This document shows positions 43,020-51,994 of a stretch of 64,000 nt of DNA, in pieces; position 1 is the first letter of the stretch; each line of letters starts with the position of its first letter. Origin of the DNA: Streptomyces sp. CB02056 (GTDB taxonomy: Bacteria > Actinomycetota > Actinomycetes > Streptomycetales > Streptomycetaceae); NCBI RefSeq assembly GCF_001905545.1, contig NZ_LIPD01000023.1:652-64651 (forward strand), read 5' to 3'. The translations under genes were made by a program, and so were the position numbers. The notes below the pieces were generated by a model. It saw only the letters and a list, made by a program, of their open reading frames with translations, did not search any database and had not been told where the DNA came from.

Positions 43020-43824
43020 GGGACTTCCTATCGTGGATCCACCGGAGCTGCGGGAGGGGTCGGAGGCACGTCGACGCGCCCCCGCGAGGAAACGGGCCTG
43101 CGGTGGAGCCTTCGTGGCCCCTTCCGGTGGCGCGGAGCCGGCGGTCGAGACGGTGTCGGCCGAGGCGGTGAGGGCGGCTCCCAAGCCGGTGACGGCGATG
43201 GCCCCGCCCCCTGCGATGGGCCAGCGATGTTCTTCTGTGCGCATTTCCTTTTCCTGGGTAAGTTTGCATCAAAGGCGGTGCAAACCAGGACAGTCCGTGG
43301 TTGATCGATATGAATTGACTTGATATCGAAGTCGGTTCGACCTCGACTCGGTTTGCCCAAGCCATCCATTTCTGAGTGTCAGTCATGCATGGCGGCGCAG
43401 ACTCTACATGACGCCATGAAGGTTCTGTAGGTCGTTTATGAGTCGCACATACCAGCAGACGGGCGGCACCTGAGCCGATCGGCAATTGGGGGGTCGAAGC
43501 GGTGAACAACGAACTACCGAAGGCAAACGACAAGGGGTATGCGCCTTGCCGCCCCGCGACGAATCTCGCGACACTCACCGACCTCGGCGAGACCATCGCG
43601 TGACGCCCGTGCAGCGGGGGGGTGATGCGGTGTTCGGACGGACCCTCGCCGCGTACCGCGGCGGCTTCGGGATCGCCCCGGAGCGGATCCCAGGCCTGCC
43701 GGGCCGAGGGGCGGCGCGCCCCGGGTTGCCGGTGCCGGTGCACCGGCCGGAAACCCCGGTGCCTTCGGGGTAGAGCGCCGGTAGCCTTCGGGCTGCTGAC
43801 CGCAGGTCGGGACCGAAGGGCGCC
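43020..43824. other. AT-richer region between lectin-protease and clpP remnant
   Basis: About 800 bases. From 43244 down to 43020 a minus-strand frame continues in phase with the lectin-protease gene and could be an N-terminal extension. Positions 43250-43520 are markedly AT-richer than the surroundings and probably contain promoters for the minus-strand gene. Frames at 43486-43773 lack codon bias. Confidence 0.4.
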
Positions 43825-44221
43825 ATGAACGACACCTCCGAGCTGGACCGCCCCGTCGGCGACCACGCCGTCCGCGAACTGGCCGACGCCGTCCAGCCCT
43901 TTCGACGACCGCCTCGCGGCGCAGCTGCTCGCCCAGCGGATCGTCCTCCTCGGCACCCAGGTCGACGACGTGTCGGCGAACCGGGTGTGCGCACAGCTGT
44001 TGCTGCTGTCGGCGGAGGACCCGCGCTCCGACATCGGCCTGTACATCAACAGCCCCGGCGGGTCGGTCAGCGCGGGGCTCGCCGTCTACGACACCATGCG
44101 GCTCATCCCGAACGACGTCTCCACGCTGGCGATGGGGTTCGCCGCCAGCATGGGCCAGTTCCTACTCACCGTGGGCTCGCCCGGCAAGCGGTTCGCGCTG
44201 CCGAACGCGCGGATTTCGGCT
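43825..44221 (+). pseudogene. clpP: Broken clpP (ATP-dependent Clp protease proteolytic subunit)
   Basis: ATG 43825 starts a ClpP-like N-terminus (NDTSELDRP...ADAVQP). At about 43900 the coding signal shifts one frame to FDDRLAAQLLAQRIVLLG and then DIGLYINSPGGSVSAGLAVYDTM, TLAMGFAASMGQFLL with the catalytic Ser, and FALPNARI. The next residues should be MMHQP with the catalytic His, but the sequence diverges at about 44220. Frameshift plus loss of the His and Asp region means no active peptidase. The truncation is followed by non-coding sequence. Confidence 0.85.
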
Positions 44222-44399
44222 GAACCCGCGGCGGGTACGGCGGCGGGCGTGCGCACCGGCGCCGTACTTCAGCGGAGGTCAGGCCACCAGGCGGAGCCCG
44301 CCGTACCGGCGGCTGCGGGGCCGCCGCCCGGCGGTGCGGCTCCGACCGGATGCCGTGAACCGGCGGACAGCGGCCCGAAGCGTTCGTATCCTCTCCCCC

Positions 44400-44927
44400 A
44401 TGAGACCCTTCCGAACGAAGAGGATCACCACAACTATCGCCCTGCTCTTAGGTGTTGGGCTTGCGATGCTGACGTCTCCGGCGTCCGCCGAGGCGACCTG
44501 GGACAGCTACTCCATCGACCGGCAGACCGTCCGTCCCGGTGAGACCTTCACCATCACGATGACCCTGACCAACACCGAGACCACGGACATCGTGTTCTCC
44601 TACGAGTACATCGAGCCCAACTGGCCGATGAACGTGACACCGGGCATCGTCGAGGCCGTCGGCTGCGGCGGCGATGTCACCGACTGCTCCGTCTCGGGCA
44701 AGACCGCCGTGTTCCACCCCCGGGTCCCGATCGCGCCCGGTGACAGCCGGTCCGTGACGTTCACCGCGCGGGCCCTCCCGCCGCCGGTTCCCGGCTCGGG
44801 TCCGATGCGGCTCTCCTGGTCCCCGTACATGTACTACGAGTACGACTACACGCCCGGCGGCCCGCTCCACTCCCGTATCCACCAGGCCTGGGTGCCCCAG
44901 CTCACCGTCGAGACCGACTACTCCTGA
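44400..44927 (+). CDS. Secreted beta-sandwich protein with TTA codon
   Basis: 175 residues from ATG 44400. Signal peptide RITTTIALLLGVGLAMLTSPASA. The mature part resembles an Ig-like or CARDB-like sandwich: YSIDRQTVRPGETFTITMTLTNTET, GDSRSVTFTARALPPP, with one Cys pair (GCGGDVTDC). A TTA leucine codon at 44448-44450, inside the signal peptide, is rare in Streptomyces and makes translation dependent on the bldA tRNA. Expression is therefore likely tied to development. Role unknown. Confidence 0.7.
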   Translation: MRPFRTKRITTTIALLLGVGLAMLTSPASAEATWDSYSIDRQTVRPGETFTITMTLTNTETTDIVFSYEYIEPNWPMNVTPGIVEAVGCGGDVTDCSVSGKTAVFHPRVPIAPGDSRSVTFTARALPPPVPGSGPMRLSWSPYMYYEYDYTPGGPLHSRIHQAWVPQLTVETDYS

Positions 44928-45434
44928 CCCCTCCGGGCGCACCGGCACCCGCGAAAGCGACAGTGCGGACAGCGACACCGACGGCAGCCGCATGAGGAGA
45001 GGGGTCTGTGGCGTGCGGTGACGAGGGGGCTGGCGGTGGCGCTCCCGACCGGGGCGGTGGCGCCGGCCTGGTGGCTGTGCGCGGAGCGGACGGGCGCGGC
45101 CATGGGGCTGGGCCCGTCGGACGGTGTGGTGCCGGTGGGCGAGTGCTGCGAGGTGTCCGACAACAAGGGCTGCTACAGCGACGGCACAGTCCCTCGGGGA
45201 CGTCAGGGCCGGGTCACCGCCCGCAGTCGGCTCCAGCACGTCGGCGACGGGATGCCGGGGAGGCGGGAGCACAGCTCCCGAGCCGGGCGGTTCGAGTCTG
45301 CCGTCACCCGGGCCGGGTGCGGGGCCGGCGGCGACTGTGGGGCACCCGGCATTCGGCCCATCGGGCCCGCCCTCCAAGGGCGACGCCTGCCCGTCCCGGC
45401 CACGGCACCGGCCCGGAATGGATATGCGCAGGGT
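44928..45434. other. Intergenic stretch with a possible gene scrap
   Basis: About 500 bases. A plus-strand frame from 45018 shows good codon bias for about 60 codons (VTRGLAVALPTG, VPVGECCEVSDNKGC) with a hydrophobic start and three cysteines, then becomes low complexity and runs in frame into the next gene. It may be a decayed secreted-protein gene. Confidence 0.3.
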
Positions 45435-45728
45435 ATGAGAATCACCTGCCGCGCCGCCCTCGGCGTCCCGTTGATGGCCGCTGCCGCCCTGGTCCTGCCC
45501 GTCGGCCCGGCCGCCGCGGCCACCGGAAACCTCTACCTCAACAACGCGGAGGTCTACACGGACCCCTCCGGCTGCTACCCCCTGGAGGACTCCAGCATCG
45601 TCGACAACAACACCGACACGGCCGTGACCCTCTACTCGGGGCCGGACTGCGACGGAGAGGAGCTCGGCCGCATCAGCGCCGGTGACGACGAGAGCGCCAC
45701 CGGCGCCCGGAGCCTCTACGTCCCCTGA
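45435..45728 (+). CDS. Small secreted protein, beta-gamma-crystallin-like
   Basis: 97 residues from ATG 45435. A Sec signal (ALGVPLMAAAALVLPVGPAAAA) leads to a mature domain of about 67 residues: NLYLNNAEVYTDPSGCYPL and TLYSGPDCDGEELGRISAGD then SLYVP. The 'Y.GP.C.G' turn followed by a terminal LYVP strand recalls single-motif beta-gamma crystallins and small actinomycete inhibitors. Two Cys could pair. It converges on cassette B. Confidence 0.6.
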   Translation: MRITCRAALGVPLMAAAALVLPVGPAAAATGNLYLNNAEVYTDPSGCYPLEDSSIVDNNTDTAVTLYSGPDCDGEELGRISAGDDESATGARSLYVP

Positions 45729-45777
45729 CTCCCCCGTGGCCGCCCGCCGGCCGGGGGCCGGGCCGGCGGGCGGGGGG

Positions 45778-46371
45778 TCACGGGTTCAGCTGCTGCAGGG
45801 TGAAGGCCGTCGCCCGGTAGGAGTACTGGGCCACGATGGAGTTGGCGTTGGCGGCCTCCGCGACCGCGAGCCAGTTGCCGGAGTGCTGCAGCTTGAGGAC
45901 GAAGGCGCCGGAGGCCGGGTCCACGGTCTTCCAGAACTTCTGATTGGGGCCGATGTCGCCCGAGCAGTCGAACACGCTGATCCAGGAGGCGTCCACGCTC
46001 CCGCCGTCGTAGCTGCCGATGCAGTCGCCGTTCTGCCGGTTGCGCAGCACGTAGCTGCTGGTGTCCTCGGGGACGCCCGGCCACCGGCACAGGCCCCACT
46101 GCTGGTTGCGCTGGCCGTTCCAGGGGTACTGGATGAGCGCTCCGTCGAAGAAGGTGCCGCCCTGGCTCATGTCGAGGACCTGCCCGGCCGGGGTGTTGAT
46201 CCGGTAGTACCCCGAGCAGCTCCAGCCGTTCCAGTCGGACCAGCCGAACTTCGGCGGGGTGTCGGCGGACGCGGGAGCGGCGAGCAGCGTGCCGCCGGCC
46301 AGCGCGGCCAGGATGCCGGCGCCGAGCGTGCGCAGGGCGCCCGTCGTCCGGCGCCGCAGCGGGTTCGTCAT
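45778..46371 (-). CDS. Secreted ricin-type beta-trefoil lectin (cassette B)
   Basis: 197 residues from ATG 46371. Signal peptide GILAALAGGTLLAAPASA. The beta-trefoil shows CSGYYRINTPAGQVLDM, GALIQYPWNGQRNQQWGLCR, GDCIGSYDGG, WISVFDCSGDIGPNQKFW, LKLQHSGNWLAVAEA. It is the counterpart of the lectin at 30039-30641, sharing the GYYRINT/GLYRINT start, the NQ.W.(L/V)CR block and the QHSG.W.A.A block. It follows the beta-rich exported protein gene by 32 bases in the same order as cassette A. Confidence 0.78.
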   Translation of the reverse strand: MTNPLRRRTTGALRTLGAGILAALAGGTLLAAPASADTPPKFGWSDWNGWSCSGYYRINTPAGQVLDMSQGGTFFDGALIQYPWNGQRNQQWGLCRWPGVPEDTSSYVLRNRQNGDCIGSYDGGSVDASWISVFDCSGDIGPNQKFWKTVDPASGAFVLKLQHSGNWLAVAEAANANSIVAQYSYRATAFTLQQLNP

Positions 46372-46403
46372 GGGCTCCTCCGTCGTGGTGTGGGGTGGGC
46401 GGG

Positions 46404-47057
46404 TCAGCAGGAGAGCCGGATCTGGGCGGTGCGGCGCAGGGTGCCGGCCGGTTCGGTCTGGGCGCAGTTGACGCTGCCGATCTCCGGCAGCTCGTAGGTG
46501 GTGAAGCTCCCTCCGCCGCCGTCCGGGAAGGCGTTGATCCACACGCCGGTGGTCGGGCCGGTCTGGGCGCAGACGAACTTGGCGTACTCGCCCTGGACCC
46601 GGCGGGTGCCGCGGTAGAGGCCGTAGTAGCCGGGCTGGTTGAGGTTCCAGGTGGTCGAGACGGTGGTGCTGGTGGTGGTCGAGGTGGTCTTCTGGACGGA
46701 GAAGCCGACCTTGGCCTCGATCTTGACGAAGAGCACGCTCGCCGAGACGCTGATCTCGGTGCTGCGGTTGACGACGGTGGTGACGGAGTCCACCCGGCCC
46801 AGGGTCTCGGTGCGCTGGCCGGTGGTTCCCGGGGCGACGTAGACGGCGAGGAAGTCGGTGACGACGGGGTCGACCTGGAGGGACGTCACGTCCAGCCAGG
46901 TCTGGTCCACGGCGGGGTTGCAGCTCGTCGTCGGCGGGCGGGCGCCGGCGTGGGCGGTGCCGGCCCCGATGCCCCCGATCTCCAGCAGGGTCATGATGAT
47001 CGTGGCGGCGGCCGCGGCCGTCGCCGTCCGTCGGCGAGGCCGGTGGACGAGGGTCAT
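46404..47057 (-). CDS. Exported Ser/Thr-rich beta protein, possible pore-forming-like (cassette B)
   Basis: 217 residues. After a signal peptide (TIIMTLLEIGGIGAGTAHA) the mature protein parallels the cassette A protein along its length: PPTTSCNPA, VVTDFLAVYVAPGTTG, a Ser/Thr run, VLFVKIEAKVGFSVQKT, TTTSTTVSTTWNLNQPGYYGLYRGTRRVQGE, EPAGTLR...LSC. About half the aligned residues are identical by eye, including four Cys. The central strand, turn and Thr-rich strand resemble an aerolysin/ETX membrane hairpin. A large AfsR-type regulator gene is divergent from it. Confidence 0.6.
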   Translation of the reverse strand: MTLVHRPRRRTATAAAAATIIMTLLEIGGIGAGTAHAGARPPTTSCNPAVDQTWLDVTSLQVDPVVTDFLAVYVAPGTTGQRTETLGRVDSVTTVVNRSTEISVSASVLFVKIEAKVGFSVQKTTSTTTSTTVSTTWNLNQPGYYGLYRGTRRVQGEYAKFVCAQTGPTTGVWINAFPDGGGGSFTTYELPEIGSVNCAQTEPAGTLRRTAQIRLSC

Positions 47058-47372
47058 CTGTTCTCCTCCGTGCTCTGGTGGATGGGCCGCACCCCTGCGG
47101 CCGGAACCGTGCCGGTGCTGGTGCGGGCGGGGAACGGTGGGGCGGTCCGTCGTGGGGGATGCCGTCCGGCCCGGTGACGATCCTGCGCAAGGCCGTCATG
47201 AATTCCTCACGACCCCATCACGCCGCGGGAGGGCGCCCCGGAGCGCGGCGCCGCGTCCAGGGCGCCATGGACACGCCGCCGCGCCCGGGCGAGGATGGCC
47301 CTGCCGCACCCGTCACGGGGGCTCGGGGCGCAGGACGACGCACGGCACCGTTCGATCGTCGGAGGCCATGGG
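47058..47372. promoter_or_regulatory. Divergent region between cassette B and AfsR-like gene
   Basis: About 315 bases. It contains CGTCATG followed by AATTCCTCAC at about 47197-47213, matching elements near the cassette A dyad. GGAGG lies seven bases before the GTG at 47373. I could not identify the direct heptameric repeats typical of SARP sites. Confidence 0.4.
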
Positions 47373-50327
47373 GTGGAGTTCAGGATCCTGGGAGCACTGG
47401 AGGTGCGGGCCCGGGACTCCGGCCCGCTCGCCGTCGGCGGCCGGCTCCAACAGGCGCTCCTGGCCGTGCTGGTGGCCCACGTCGGCCGGACGGTGTCCGT
47501 GCCCCGGATCGTCGACGCGGTGTGGGACGAGTGCCCGCCCGCCACCGCCGACCGCCAGGTCCGGAACATGGTCGGGCTGCTGCGCCGCGCGCTCTCGCCC
47601 GGCCCGCGGCGGCCCTCACCGATCCGCACCGACGGGCCGGGCTACCTCCTCGCCGCGGACGGGGTCCGCGTCGACGCGCGGGAGTTCACCGCCCGGGTCG
47701 ACGCCGCCGCCCGTGCGGGCGCCGACGGCGCGCCCCTGCTGCGCGAGGCCCTGGACCTGTGGCGCGGCCCCGCCCTGGACGGCCTGCCGGGCCGCGCCCT
47801 CGCCACCATCGCCGCGGGCCTGGAGGAGCAGCGGATGGCCGCCCTGGAGCGGCTCTTCGAGCTGGAACTGGCGGCCGGCTGGCACGAGCGGATCGTCCCG
47901 GAGCTCATCGGCCTGGTCGGGGCCACTCCCCTGCGCGACGGCCTGGTGCGGCACCTGCTGACGGCCCTGCTCCGCAGCGGGCGCCGGGCGGAGGGCCTGG
48001 CCGCGTACCGGCGGTACGCGGCCGACCTCGCGCGGGAGCTGGGCCTCGACCCGTCGCCCGAACTCCGCTGCCTCCAGCAGGAGTTGCTGGGCTCCGGCGC
48101 GCCGAACCCGGCCCCGCCCCGCGAGCCCGCCGCATCGAGGCGGCCGGCCGCCTCGGTGCAGCGGCCCCTGCCGCGTCCCGCCCAACTCCCCTGGGAGTCA
48201 CCCGCCTTCGTCGGCCGCGAGGCGCAGCTTCGCGCCCTCGGACGCCACCTGGTCGGCCCCGGGGGGCCGGGCGGCCGTGCCCCGGCCCCCGGGGCCATCG
48301 CGCTCGTCACCGGTGCCCCCGGGGCCGGCAAGTCGGCCCTGGCACTGCGCTGGGCCCACCGCACCCGGGACCGCTTCCCCGACGGCCAGCTCTTCACCGA
48401 CCTGCACGGCTGGTCGTCCACCGGCCCGCAGCACCCCCACGCCGTCCTGGGCTCCTTCCTGCGCGCCCTGGGCGTGCCGGCCGAGGACGTCCCCGCCCGG
48501 CTCGACGAGACGGCGGCGCTCTACCGGTCCACGCTGGCCGGCCGGCGGGTCCTGATCGTCCTGGACAACGCCCTGGACGCCGCGCAGGTCCGTCCGCTGC
48601 TGCCCGGCGCCGGGGGCTGCGCGGTCCTCGTGACCAGCCGTGAGCGGCTCACCGGCCTCGTCGTACGGGAGGGCGCCCAGCGGATCGAGCTGGCGGAGTT
48701 CAGCCCGGACGAGGGCCGCGCCCTGGTGCGCCGGGTGCTCGGGGCCGAACGCGTCGAGGCCCGGGAGCAGGCCGTCGCCCGGCTGCTCGACGCCTGCGGC
48801 CACCTCCCGCTGGCCGTCGCGCTCGCCGCCGCCCGGCTGCGCGACCGCCCGCACCACGACCTCACGGACTTCGCCGCCGAACTCGCCGGCAACCGGCTCG
48901 ACGTCCTCAGCGCGGACGGCGACGACCGGTCCGCCTGCCTGCGCACGGCCTTCTCCTTCTCCTACCACGCGCTCGACGGGCCCGCCCGACGCCTGCTGGG
49001 GCTGCTCGCGACGAGCCCCGCCGTCGACCTGTCGGCGCCGGTCGCCGAGGTGCTCGGCGGCCTGGAGCGCGGGAGCGGCGCGCGGGTCCTGCGCCGGCTG
49101 GCCGACGTCCACCTCCTCACCGAGCACCGCGCCGACACCTACCGCTTCCACGACCTGCTGCGCCTGTTCGCCGCCGAGCAGGGCACGCGGCAGGAGAGCC
49201 GACGCTCCCGCCGCCTCTGCCTGGAGCGCTGGTACGCGTGGTGCCTCCACCACGCCTGTGCCGCCACCCGGACGCTGGTGCCGGGGCGGCCCCACGTGGC
49301 GCTGCCACCGCCGCCCCGGGACCTGGAGACCACCGCCTTCGCCGACCCCGCCCAGGCGCTGCGGTGGTGCGACGAGCAGCGGGCCAACCTCCTGGCCACC
49401 GCCGCCCACGCCTTCGAGCACGAGGACGACGACGTCGCCTGGAAGCTCCCCTCGCTGCTGTGGCCCTACCTGCACCGGACCGGGCCGCACGCGGAACGCC
49501 TGGCCGTGAGCCGGACCGCGGTGGCCGCCGCCCGCCGGCTCGACGACCCGCTCGCCCTGGGCCTCAGCCTGAACGACCAGGGGCACGCCTGGGGCTCCGC
49601 GGGCGACCTGCCGCAGGCCCGCCGGCACTACGAGCAGGCCCTGGAACTCGTCCGCGCGGCCGGCGACCGGGCCGTCGAGGCACTGGTGCTGGCCAGCCTG
49701 GGGGTCTCGCACTTCAACTGCGCGGACTACGCCGGGGCGGCCGACCACTTCGAACGCGCCCTGCGCCTGCTGGCCGCGGACGGTCCGGGCGCCGCCCGGT
49801 GGACGGTCCTGCTGTGCGAGACCAACCTCGCCAGCAGCCTCCTGATGCTCGGCCGGTCCGAGGAGGCACAGGCCCTGGCCGAGCGGCTGCTCGCACCGGA
49901 GATCCGCCGGCTGGGCGGCGTCCCGGAGTGCAGCCTCCTGAACGTCGTCGGCATGGCCCGCTATGCCGCCGGCCGCCCCGAGGAGGCGCTGGTCCACCTG
50001 GAGCGCTCGCTGGCCGTCGGCCGGACCATCACCGGATACGCCGACCAGCGCGCCAACTCCCTGACCGCCCTGGCCGCCGCCCAGCAGGCGCTCGGCCGCG
50101 ACGCCGACGCCCTGCGCTCCTGGGAGGAGGCCCTCGCCATCTACCGCGAGCTGCCCGCCCACTACCGCGACGCGGCGGTCGGCCTGCTGACCTCCCTCGG
50201 CTTCACCCCGCCGACACCGCCGACACCGCCGTCCCCGGAGCACGCCGCTCGCCGCCCGGGCCCGGACTTGGCAGCCGGCCCGGGCAGCGCGAACGGCGAC
50301 GGCACCACCGACCCCGCGCGGCCGTGA
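47373..50327 (+). CDS. AfsR/SARP-family regulator with NB-ARC and TPR domains
   Basis: 984 residues from GTG 47373. An OmpR-type DNA-binding domain (VEFRILGALEVRARDSG, VPRIVDAVWDECPPATADRQVRNMVGLLRRAL) is followed by a BTAD helical domain (about 95-240), an NB-ARC ATPase with Walker A VTGAPGAGKSALAL (about 310) and Walker B VLIVLDNALD (about 390), an ARC and winged-helix part, and TPR repeats (about 700-950). The tail has PTPPTPP. Full-length AfsR homologues are of similar size and activate secondary metabolism or secreted-protein genes. Divergence from cassette B suggests that pair is a target. Confidence 0.9.
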   Translation: MEFRILGALEVRARDSGPLAVGGRLQQALLAVLVAHVGRTVSVPRIVDAVWDECPPATADRQVRNMVGLLRRALSPGPRRPSPIRTDGPGYLLAADGVRVDAREFTARVDAAARAGADGAPLLREALDLWRGPALDGLPGRALATIAAGLEEQRMAALERLFELELAAGWHERIVPELIGLVGATPLRDGLVRHLLTALLRSGRRAEGLAAYRRYAADLARELGLDPSPELRCLQQELLGSGAPNPAPPREPAASRRPAASVQRPLPRPAQLPWESPAFVGREAQLRALGRHLVGPGGPGGRAPAPGAIALVTGAPGAGKSALALRWAHRTRDRFPDGQLFTDLHGWSSTGPQHPHAVLGSFLRALGVPAEDVPARLDETAALYRSTLAGRRVLIVLDNALDAAQVRPLLPGAGGCAVLVTSRERLTGLVVREGAQRIELAEFSPDEGRALVRRVLGAERVEAREQAVARLLDACGHLPLAVALAAARLRDRPHHDLTDFAAELAGNRLDVLSADGDDRSACLRTAFSFSYHALDGPARRLLGLLATSPAVDLSAPVAEVLGGLERGSGARVLRRLADVHLLTEHRADTYRFHDLLRLFAAEQGTRQESRRSRRLCLERWYAWCLHHACAATRTLVPGRPHVALPPPPRDLETTAFADPAQALRWCDEQRANLLATAAHAFEHEDDDVAWKLPSLLWPYLHRTGPHAERLAVSRTAVAAARRLDDPLALGLSLNDQGHAWGSAGDLPQARRHYEQALELVRAAGDRAVEALVLASLGVSHFNCADYAGAADHFERALRLLAADGPGAARWTVLLCETNLASSLLMLGRSEEAQALAERLLAPEIRRLGGVPECSLLNVVGMARYAAGRPEEALVHLERSLAVGRTITGYADQRANSLTALAAAQQALGRDADALRSWEEALAIYRELPAHYRDAAVGLLTSLGFTPPTPPTPPSPEHAARRPGPDLAAGPGSANGDGTTDPARP

Positions 50328-50400
50328 CCGGCGTCGGGACTGTCGGGAGGCCTTGCCGGGAGATGTCGGTGCCGCGTGCCGCCGGTGGAGGCGACCGGCG

Positions 50401-50850
50401 TCAGGACGCGGCCGCGCGCGCCGCCTCGAGTTCGGCCACCAGCCGTTTGACCCGCTTGTTGGTCCGGCCCGAGCTGTGGCCCGCCAGCATGTACAGCGGG
50501 TCCGTCCCGCCGGAGGCCAGCACCAGCTCCGGGACGTCGGACGTGTAGACCCTGCCCTCCAGGACGGCCACCCGTACCTCCCGGATGTCCGCCCACGCAT
50601 AGGAGCGCGCTCCGAGCAGCCCGGAGTACTTCACCCCGGCCGGCCCGTAGGAGACGCCGAACACCGGCGCGCGGAACGTCAGCACCGCACCCGGGATGCC
50701 GAGGAGCAGGACCGGGACCAGGGGTCCCAGCCCGCGCGCGGCCCCCGTCGTCACCAGGCCCGTCGCCATCACCACGGCGATCAGCAGGCACGCGCCGCCC
50801 AGCAGGAAGTAGGTGAGCGACCAGGCCGTACGCCTCGTCCGCTTCCGCAT
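50401..50850 (-). CDS. PH-domain-like membrane protein
   Basis: 149 residues from ATG 50850. Two N-terminal helices (WSLTYFLLGGACLLIAVVMATGLV, GLGPLVPVLLLGIPGAVLTF) precede a beta-rich domain (VSYGPAGVKYSGLLGARSYAWADIREVRVAVLEGRV) and a terminal helix (NKRVKRLVAELEAARAA). The 'W.DI..V.' turn is characteristic of bacterial PH-like membrane proteins. Role unknown; single gene. Confidence 0.65.
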   Translation of the reverse strand: MRKRTRRTAWSLTYFLLGGACLLIAVVMATGLVTTGAARGLGPLVPVLLLGIPGAVLTFRAPVFGVSYGPAGVKYSGLLGARSYAWADIREVRVAVLEGRVYTSDVPELVLASGGTDPLYMLAGHSSGRTNKRVKRLVAELEAARAAAS

Positions 50851-51081
50851 GCCCGCGCCCCTTTCCGCTGTCCGCGGCGCGCGGCGCCGTCCGGGGTTCG
50901 GGGGTGCCGCCACCGCCCGTGCGCAAGCATACGAACGTGTGGCCGCGCCGCCGAGGGCAGGGCATCAGCGCGCTCCCTGACCCCTCGTCGTCCCGCTCCG
51001 GCCCTCCCCCGGCACCGGGCGGGCGCCCGGGCGCGGCGGACTCGACCGGCCCGGCGGCCCGGCGCTGCCGGAGCAGCGGCG

Positions 51082-51591
51082 TCAAGCCCGCCCGCCGGGG
51101 ACGGGGGCGAGGCGGCCGAGCATCGCGATCACGGTGATCCGCGTCCTGCTGTCGTTCGTCGCCGCGCAGTGGGCGTCGACGCCCCGCTCGTCCGGTGCCT
51201 CGTTCGGCTCGGCCAGGCCCAGCCGGATCAGGTCGACGGTGTACTCGTGGCACCGGGAGTAGTCCGCGGCGGCGCTCACCGCTTCGGCATGGTCGATGCG
51301 ACCGGGATCCGCGGCGCGCAGCAGCGCCGGGGTGGGCGGCGGGCCCAGCGTCTCCCCGATCCACCCCGAGACGGCCTCCCGGGGGCAGCCGCGCTCCAGC
51401 TTCGAGGTGGTCGCGGCGGAGAGCGCCAGGTGGATGAGGAGCGTCCCGAACCAGGCGGTGACCTCAGCCGGGGGCGTGTCCGTGCCCGCCGGCGGCATCA
51501 CGGCCTGGTACAGCGCGGCCGGGTCGTCGGCGTGCGCGGCGACGACGACCGCCTTCATCGCGCTGTCGAGGGCGGCCCTGTCGATGGTCAT
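51082..51591 (-). CDS. Hypothetical helical protein
   Basis: 169 residues from ATG 51591 (TIDRAALDSAMKAVVVAAHADDPAA). Contains WFGTLLIHLALSAATTSKLERGCPREAVSGWIGETLG and a His-Cys-containing region (YSRCHEYTVDLIRLGLAEPNE). Soluble, alpha-helical. I do not recognise a family. Confidence 0.5.
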   Translation of the reverse strand: MTIDRAALDSAMKAVVVAAHADDPAALYQAVMPPAGTDTPPAEVTAWFGTLLIHLALSAATTSKLERGCPREAVSGWIGETLGPPPTPALLRAADPGRIDHAEAVSAAADYSRCHEYTVDLIRLGLAEPNEAPDERGVDAHCAATNDSRTRITVIAMLGRLAPVPGGRA

Positions 51592-51994
51592 GTCAGCGGT
51601 TCTCCCCATGGTCGGCGGCCGTCAACGTAGCGCTCCGGCGCGGTGCGTGGCCGGTGAAGGGGCGGATTTTCCCCGGTACGCGTGAGGAGGGGGTCGACCG
51701 GATTGACGGCTGTCGGCTGTCGGCTGTCGGCGGTCACGCGATTCCCCGTGGGCCGCGGTTTTGTGGCGGCGTGGTTCCCGACCCTGGTGGTCACGAGTCC
51801 CCCGGGGGGCGGTGACCGGCGCCCGGCGCGCGCGGTGGCGGCACCCGTGGCTGTGGGCCGTCGCCTTCGTCCTGCCCGTCGTGCCGTTGGCGTCGCGGCC
51901 CTCGGGCCCGGGTCGGGACGCCCTTCGGCGTACGGGCCGTCAGACGACCGCCGACGGGTACGCGATGGCGGAGGTCGGGACGCGGTGGGCCCGG
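51592..51994. other. Intergenic region with short tandem repeat
   Basis: About 400 bases. Three to four tandem GGCTGTC units lie at 51708-51730, preceded by TTGACGG. A short hydrophobic frame on the plus strand (WLWAVAFVLPVVPLAS, near 51850) has no stop before it runs antisense into the next gene, so I do not call it. Confidence 0.3.

Noticed and set aside
40758..43304. Plus-strand frame of 848 codons opposite the lectin-protease gene
   Set aside because: Its repeats mirror the ricin repeats of the real minus-strand gene.
45018..45434. In-frame upstream extension of the small secreted protein
   Set aside because: Would place the signal peptide in the middle of the protein; the intervening sequence is low complexity.
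47373..50327. AfsR-like regulator as marker of an antibiotic gene cluster
   Set aside because: No polyketide, peptide-synthetase or other biosynthetic genes on either side within the window.
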